From Clostridium estertheticum subsp. estertheticum (GTDB lineage: Bacteria > Bacillota > Clostridia > Clostridiales > Clostridiaceae): a DNA stretch of 64,000 nt. Shown here in pieces: positions 60,074-64,000 of the stretch. Location: positions 3,711,001 to 3,775,000 of the forward strand of contig NZ_CP015756.1 of assembly GCF_001877035.1 (NCBI RefSeq). Direction: 5' to 3'. Made by a program: the position numbers and the translations under genes. How positions within the stretch are numbered: the first letter of the stretch is position 1; each line of letters opens with the position of its first letter. A model generated the notes under the pieces. It was not told the DNA's origin, searched no databases, and saw only the letters and a program-made list of their open reading frames with translations.

Positions 60074-60453
60074 ATTATTTACCTCCATTTATAAAAATTT
60101 TATATGCTACTTACTATATTCTATATTTATTTTATAAACCCTTTTTTTAGGATAATATTGTAAATATCATAGTATTAATTTATGTTATTCTTTACTTTAA
60201 ACTATAAAATTTTATGATTAATTTGCTTAAGATTTACATTCACACTTGATAAGCTGTGGAATATATTAAAGTACACCTATAACTTAATTAATTTCACAAA
60301 TATGCATTAGGAATTACATTGCCTCTATGTGATCCTATAATGCTAAGCTAGCCTAATACTTAAGTTAAAGTATAAGATTCTTATTAGAGTGCCCGATTAA
60401 TTTACTTTAGTAAACTCTTAAACTTTTACTTACTAAATAAGGAGGTTGTTTAT
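60074..60453. other. 380-bp intergenic region before the Cys/Gly-rich gene
   Basis: This region is AT-rich and non-coding. Short symmetric pieces such as TTTACTTTAGTAAA lie near 60400-60415, and TAATACTTAAGTTAAAGTATAA near 60354-60375. No convincing sigma-A pair was found. A sporulation-type promoter is possible given the product, but I cannot show one. Confidence 0.35.
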
Positions 60454-60672
60454 ATGAGTCATAGACATAACAATAATTGTTGCTGTAAACCTGTTAGTTG
60501 CTGTAAACCAGTTTGCAACTGTGAAAATAACTGTGGAAATGGATGTGGTGGTGGCTTCGGTAATTGCGGAGCTGGCAGTGGCATTTGGATACTTCTATTA
60601 CTATTAGGTTGTGGCGGCATCGGCGGGCGTGGTGGACGTGGCTGCGGCGGTGGCTTTGGCGGATTCTTTTAG
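60454..60672 (+). CDS. Cys/Gly-rich miniprotein with a hydrophobic core
   Basis: This 72-residue protein is highly unusual. The N-terminal 38 residues hold 13 Cys (CCCKPVSCCKPVCNCENNCG), residues 43-53 are a short hydrophobic stretch (GIWILLLLLGC), and the C-terminus is Gly/Arg-rich (GGRGGRGCGGGFGGFF). It is not low-complexity noise: GGAGG lies ten bases before the ATG, the codons are richer in G+C than surrounding DNA because of Gly/Cys, and a strong terminator follows. Similar Cys/Gly-rich small proteins occur in spore coats and exosporia of Firmicutes, so a crosslinked structural role is a fair guess. Metal binding is the main alternative. Confidence 0.65.
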   Translation: MSHRHNNNCCCKPVSCCKPVCNCENNCGNGCGGGFGNCGAGSGIWILLLLLGCGGIGGRGGRGCGGGFGGFF

Positions 60673-60682
60673 TTAGTTTAAA

Positions 60683-60716
60683 AAGGCACTTCTAATAATA
60701 TTATTAGAAGTGCCTT
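60683..60716. terminator. 16-bp hairpin between convergent genes
   Basis: AAGGCACTTCTAATAA (60683-60698) and TTATTAGAAGTGCCTT (60701-60716) form a near-perfect palindrome ten bases after the Cys/Gly gene. It can end both that transcript and the ABC-F gene transcript. Confidence 0.8.
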
Positions 60717-60722
60717 CATTCA

Positions 60723-60750
60723 TTTATTTATTTATTTATTTATTTATTTA
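60723..60750. repeat. TTTA tetranucleotide repeat, seven units
   Basis: Seven exact TTTA units run from 60723 to 60750 and continue imperfectly to the left as CATT CATT. The stop codon of the ABC-F gene lies inside the repeat, so length changes would mostly affect only the 3' end. Confidence 0.9.
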
Positions 60751-62360
60751 TACATAAGTTCCAATTCTTTTTGAACTTCATCATTTTCTACGAATTCATC
60801 ATAGGTCATTATTTTATCCATTAATCCCTTAGGAGTAATTTCTATTATTCTATTTGCAACTGTTGCAATTAGCTGTGAGTCATGAGAAGTTAGTAGCATG
60901 GTTCCAGTATAGCTAGTTAATCCATTGTTTAAAGCGGTTATAGACTCTAAGTCTAAATGGTTAGTAGGTTCATCAAGAATTAATACATTAGCATTACTAA
61001 GCATCATTTTAGATAACATACATCTAACCTTTTCTCCACCAGACAACACACTAGCTTTTTTAAGAGCTTCTTCTCCTGAGAAAAGCATTCTACCTAGGAA
61101 ACCTCTAATAAAGCTTTCAGCCTTATCCTCAGAGTACTGACGAAGCCAATCAACTAATGTACAATCTACTCCATTAAAATATTCAGTGTTATCTTTTGGT
61201 AAATAGGCTTGAGTTGTAGTAATTCCCCATTTAACTTCACCACTATCAGGCTCCATCTCTCCCATTAATATCTTAAATAATGTAGTTTTAGCTATTTCAT
61301 CAGCTCCTGTAAATGCAATCTTATCTCCCTTACTAACTATAAAAGATACGTTATCAAGGAGAATTTCTCCATCCACAGTTTTACTTAAATTTTCAACTGT
61401 TAATAAATCATTTCCAGCTTCTCTTTCCGGTTTAAAACCAACAAACGGATATTTACGAGAAGAAGGTTTTATATCATCTAAAGTCAATTTATCTAATTGC
61501 TTTTTACGAGAAGTAGCTTGCTTTGCTTTAGACGCATTAGAACTAAATCTTGCAATAAAGTTCTGAAGTTCTGCAATTTTTTCCTCTTTTTTCTTATTTT
61601 GATCCTTAGCCATTTGAAGGGCTAACTGACTAGACTCATACCAAAAATCATAATTTCCAACAAATAATTGAATTTTACTAAAATCTATATCCGCAACATG
61701 AGTACATATTTTATTTAAAAAATGTCTATCATGAGAAACAACTATGACAGTACTCTCGAAATTTAGCAAGAAACTTTCAAGCCAATTTTTAGATTTTATA
61801 TCCAAGTTATTTGTAGGCTCATCTAGTAATAGAATATCAGGTTTTCCAAATAGTGTTTGGGCAAGAAGAACCTTGACCTTTTCTGATCCTGTTAGTTCCT
61901 TCATTTTTTTATTTTGAAGATCTTCATTTATTCCAAGTCCCATGAGTAGTGTTGAAGCTTCTGATTCTGCTTCCCATCCATTAAGTTCTGCAAATTCACC
62001 TTCTAGTACTGAAGCTCTAATTCCATCTTCATCCGTAAAATCTGATTTAGCATATAATTCATCCTTCTCTTTCATTATCTCAAACAATCTTACATGTCCC
62101 ATCATTACTGTATTAAGAACTTCATTTTCATCAAATTCAAAATGATCCTGTTTTAAAACTGCAAGTCTTTCTCCTGGTGTTATGAAAACTTCACCTGTAT
62201 TTGCTTCAATTTCGCCTGATAATATCTTAAGAAATGTTGATTTACCAGAACCATTAGCGCCAATTAATCCATAACAATTACCAGGATTAAATTTTATATT
62301 AACATTATCAAATAATTTACGTGCACCATATCTTAAACTTATATTATTTGTACTAATCAT
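60744..62360 (-). CDS. ABC-F family ATPase (YkpA/YbiT type)
   Basis: This 538-residue soluble protein has two ATPase domains joined by a charged linker (about 235-330) and no membrane segment, as in ABC-F ribosome-associated proteins. The first Walker A is GANGSGKST and the first Walker B ILLLDEPTNNLD. The second Walker A is degenerate, GADEIAKTT, while the second signature LSGGEKVR and Walker B LILDEPTNHLDLES are canonical. The YkpA/YbiT subgroup often shows such a second site. These proteins act on the ribosome during translation; some ABC-F proteins confer antibiotic resistance, but this subgroup is not known for that. It is a single-gene unit. Confidence 0.87.
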   Translation of the reverse strand: MISTNNISLRYGARKLFDNVNIKFNPGNCYGLIGANGSGKSTFLKILSGEIEANTGEVFITPGERLAVLKQDHFEFDENEVLNTVMMGHVRLFEIMKEKDELYAKSDFTDEDGIRASVLEGEFAELNGWEAESEASTLLMGLGINEDLQNKKMKELTGSEKVKVLLAQTLFGKPDILLLDEPTNNLDIKSKNWLESFLLNFESTVIVVSHDRHFLNKICTHVADIDFSKIQLFVGNYDFWYESSQLALQMAKDQNKKKEEKIAELQNFIARFSSNASKAKQATSRKKQLDKLTLDDIKPSSRKYPFVGFKPEREAGNDLLTVENLSKTVDGEILLDNVSFIVSKGDKIAFTGADEIAKTTLFKILMGEMEPDSGEVKWGITTTQAYLPKDNTEYFNGVDCTLVDWLRQYSEDKAESFIRGFLGRMLFSGEEALKKASVLSGGEKVRCMLSKMMLSNANVLILDEPTNHLDLESITALNNGLTSYTGTMLLTSHDSQLIATVANRIIEITPKGLMDKIMTYDEFVENDEVQKELELMYK

Positions 62361-62493
62361 ATATTTATATATACCTCCATATTAACTGAAAATTCCACAC
62401 ATACCATATGTAGTCTTTTCACAAAAAATTTTAATTTAATTATATCATAAACCACTAAGTTATTATACCACATGCAAGGAAACTAGGCTATTG

Positions 62494-63687
62494 CTATTTA
62501 TTATCAGTTCTAGTATTATGGCTTGCATTCCTATCTTTAGCTATAATTTGGGGTTCAGTAATCTCCCCCCTATGGATTTCTTTTTGAGTAATTTCTATAT
62601 TAAAATCTCTTTCATAGTTTTTAATAAGATCTAGTTCTCTCTCTACAGCTATTGATAGTGCTAGGCCATACTCTCCCATTCTTCCTGTTCTACCTACTCT
62701 ATGCAAATAGTCTTTCGAGTTTTCTGGTATATCAAGATTAAATATATGGGATACTCCTACTATATCAAGACCCCTAGCTGCTAGATCAGAAGCCACTAAG
62801 AGTTGGATTTTGCCTTCATTGAAATCTTCAAGTGCTTTCTTTCTATTTTCTTTTTCAGATGATCCATGTATTCCCTCTACTTTTAAATTATGATATCTAA
62901 GTTTTGAAGTTGTAATCTCTACCTCATCACTTTTATTTATAAATATTATTGCCTTAGAAGGTTTAGTAGCACTTATAAGTTTCCGTAGAAGCTCAATTTT
63001 ATCTCTTCTTTCTACTACAAAATATATGTGCTCTATATTTGGGTTTACAACACTTTTATCTCCTACTTTAATAACCTCGGGATTCTTCATTAAAGTTTTA
63101 GCAATTTCAACTACTTTAAGTGAAATCGTAGCAGAAAATAGCATTATCTGTCTATCACGAAGTGTAGTTTTTATTATGGCCTTTACTCCATCTATGTTAT
63201 TCTCATCTATCATCCTGTCGCCTTCATCTATTACTATAGTTTTGACAAAGTGTGATTTTAGTTTCTTCATTGTTATAAGTTCTAAAATTCTTCCAGCAGA
63301 GCCTACTAATATATGAGGTTTTTGCTTAAGGGACTCGAGTTGCCTTTTAATATTAACATTTCCTATTATACTAGTTGATCTAACTTCACTCCTTGAGTTA
63401 ACTGATAACAATTCCACCTGCTTATATATTTGCATTGCAAGCTCATGAGTTGGCGCAAGTATAATTGCTTGAATATCCTTTGATGTTACATCTATTTTTT
63501 GAAATATAGGTAATAAGTAAGCTAAAGTTTTGCCAGTACCGGTTTCTGACTCTCCTATGATGTCCGCGCCATCAAGTCCCATTGGTATAGCCTTTACTTG
63601 GATCTCTGTAGGACTTTCAATGCCTTGTTTAATAAGACCTTCTATAAGATTTTGTTCTAATCCTAGTTCATTAAATAATTTTTCCAT
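62494..63687 (-). CDS. DEAD-box-family RNA helicase with DEGD motif II
   Basis: This 397-residue helicase has both RecA-like cores: Q motif GIESPTEIQ, motif I SETGTGKT (about residues 46-53), motif Ia APTHELAMQ, motif III SAT, motif V DLAARGLDI and motif VI HRVGRTGRMG. Motif II reads VIDEGDRM, that is DEGD instead of DEAD, an uncommon variant that keeps the metal and catalytic Asp-Glu. A short basic tail follows. It likely remodels rRNA or mRNA. It is encoded 15 bases after a RecQ-like gene fragment in the same direction, so the two may be an operon. Confidence 0.87.
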   Translation of the reverse strand: MEKLFNELGLEQNLIEGLIKQGIESPTEIQVKAIPMGLDGADIIGESETGTGKTLAYLLPIFQKIDVTSKDIQAIILAPTHELAMQIYKQVELLSVNSRSEVRSTSIIGNVNIKRQLESLKQKPHILVGSAGRILELITMKKLKSHFVKTIVIDEGDRMIDENNIDGVKAIIKTTLRDRQIMLFSATISLKVVEIAKTLMKNPEVIKVGDKSVVNPNIEHIYFVVERRDKIELLRKLISATKPSKAIIFINKSDEVEITTSKLRYHNLKVEGIHGSSEKENRKKALEDFNEGKIQLLVASDLAARGLDIVGVSHIFNLDIPENSKDYLHRVGRTGRMGEYGLALSIAVERELDLIKNYERDFNIEITQKEIHRGEITEPQIIAKDRNASHNTRTDNK

Positions 63688-63702
63688 GTTTTCTCCTTTT
63701 CT

Positions 63703-64000
63703 CTAAGAAATCTTATTGTTAGCGTATTTAAATATTGTTGCTTTTATAGCTAGATAATCTATTTCTTCTGGTAATTCTTCTTTAATAGGTCTGAGCTTTG
63801 CTGCTCCGATTTTCGCTATAACCTCAAGGATAAGTGCTTCCTGGTTTTTTGGAATAAAATCATCTAAATTAACATCAAAACCCTCAGCTGCACATTTAAA
63901 TATATGTTCTTGCACTGTCAGGCTTTTAAGTTTCCTCTCGCTTATTATCTCCTCTATGCTTTTACCATCCTTATACATGTTATATGTAATAATATAACTT
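63703..64000 (-). CDS. RecQ-like/HTH_40 C-terminal fragment (5' end outside window)
   Basis: The minus-strand frame is open to the window edge, so the gene extends beyond 64000. The visible part of about 98 residues reads ITYNMYKDGKSIEEIISERK, LTVQEHIFKCAAEGFDVNLDD and so on. That is a helix-turn-helix (HTH_40) domain found at the C-terminus of RecQ helicases and related proteins. An ATG at 63978 exists, but the upstream codons continue the family sequence, so it is probably internal. The helicase core cannot be seen; a free-standing HTH_40 protein is the alternative. Confidence 0.65.
   Translation of the reverse strand, partial: SYIITYNMYKDGKSIEEIISERKLKSLTVQEHIFKCAAEGFDVNLDDFIPKNQEALILEVIAKIGAAKLRPIKEELPEEIDYLAIKATIFKYANNKIS

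Noticed and set aside
1-64000. CRISPR array, prophage, integrase or insertion sequence
   Set aside because: No regularly spaced repeats with unique spacers, and no transposase, integrase or phage structural motifs, were seen on either strand.

Overview
The window is about 30% G+C and looks like chromosome from an endospore-forming Clostridium (sensu stricto). The support is an uninterrupted sigK, strong GGAGG-type ribosome sites with TTG/GTG starts, T-box leaders, a YesM/YesN-regulated sugar importer and SEC-C-tagged methionine aminopeptidase. No rRNA, tRNA, CRISPR array, prophage or insertion sequence was recognised. Most of the window is ordinary core and metabolic genome; the interest lies mainly in regulatory DNA and a few odd gene architectures.

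Layout. 0-5.3 kb: a purine (xanthine-type) hydroxylase operon, with the tail of a MocA-like cofactor nucleotidyltransferase, three hydroxylase subunits, and then an NCS2 purine permease with its own promoter and an inverted repeat over the -35. 5.3-10 kb: aldose epimerase, L,D-transpeptidase, RpiR regulator, a 46-residue zinc-ribbon protein, a membrane protein and a secreted Lys-rich protein. 10.1-12.7 kb: a stand-alone EVE/PUA-like protein behind a near-consensus promoter carrying four tandem 10-bp repeats, an amino acid permease and a YtxH protein. 12.8-17.4 kb: methionine aminopeptidase and a heterodimeric ABC exporter. 17.7-23.4 kb: a Ugp-type ABC importer lacking its ATPase, a glycerophosphodiester phosphodiesterase and cardiolipin synthase. 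An 11-bp-periodic TTAACA array, read here as a Pho box, lies upstream of the importer. 23.6-26.3 kb: ilvN-ilvB preceded by two tandem T-boxes, both with the Ile specifier AUC.

26.3-34.8 kb: polysaccharide deacetylase, glutaredoxin-like protein, CutC, CorA, a small unknown protein, a soluble chemoreceptor with a GGDEF-EAL sensor, a CoA-binding protein and an MBL hydrolase. 34.9-42.3 kb: a decayed GH3 glucosidase, a second sugar ABC importer without ATPase, and the YesN/YesM two-component pair. 42.7-48.0 kb: VanW protein, a coiled-coil HTH protein, YqeY, SigK, flavodoxin and a two-repeat lipoprotein. 48.1-56.4 kb: a kdpFABC potassium pump operon whose KdpD is split. The operon holds a KdpD N-terminal-only protein, a separate PAS histidine kinase and a receiver protein with no recognisable DNA-binding domain, and it has a long structured leader. 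56.8-64 kb: HAD phosphatase, endonuclease IV, Xaa-Pro peptidase, a DUF6465-like protein, a Cys/Gly-rich miniprotein, an ABC-F ATPase, a DEAD-box-family helicase and the tail of a RecQ-like protein.

How the pieces fit. The purine hydroxylase and permease form a purine salvage/catabolism unit. The Ugp-type transporter, UgpQ-like enzyme and TTAACA array point to scavenging of glycerophosphodiester phosphate during phosphate limitation. The kdp operon combines an unusual modular sensor with a leader that may itself be regulatory. Function calls come from reading motifs by eye; no database search was possible.
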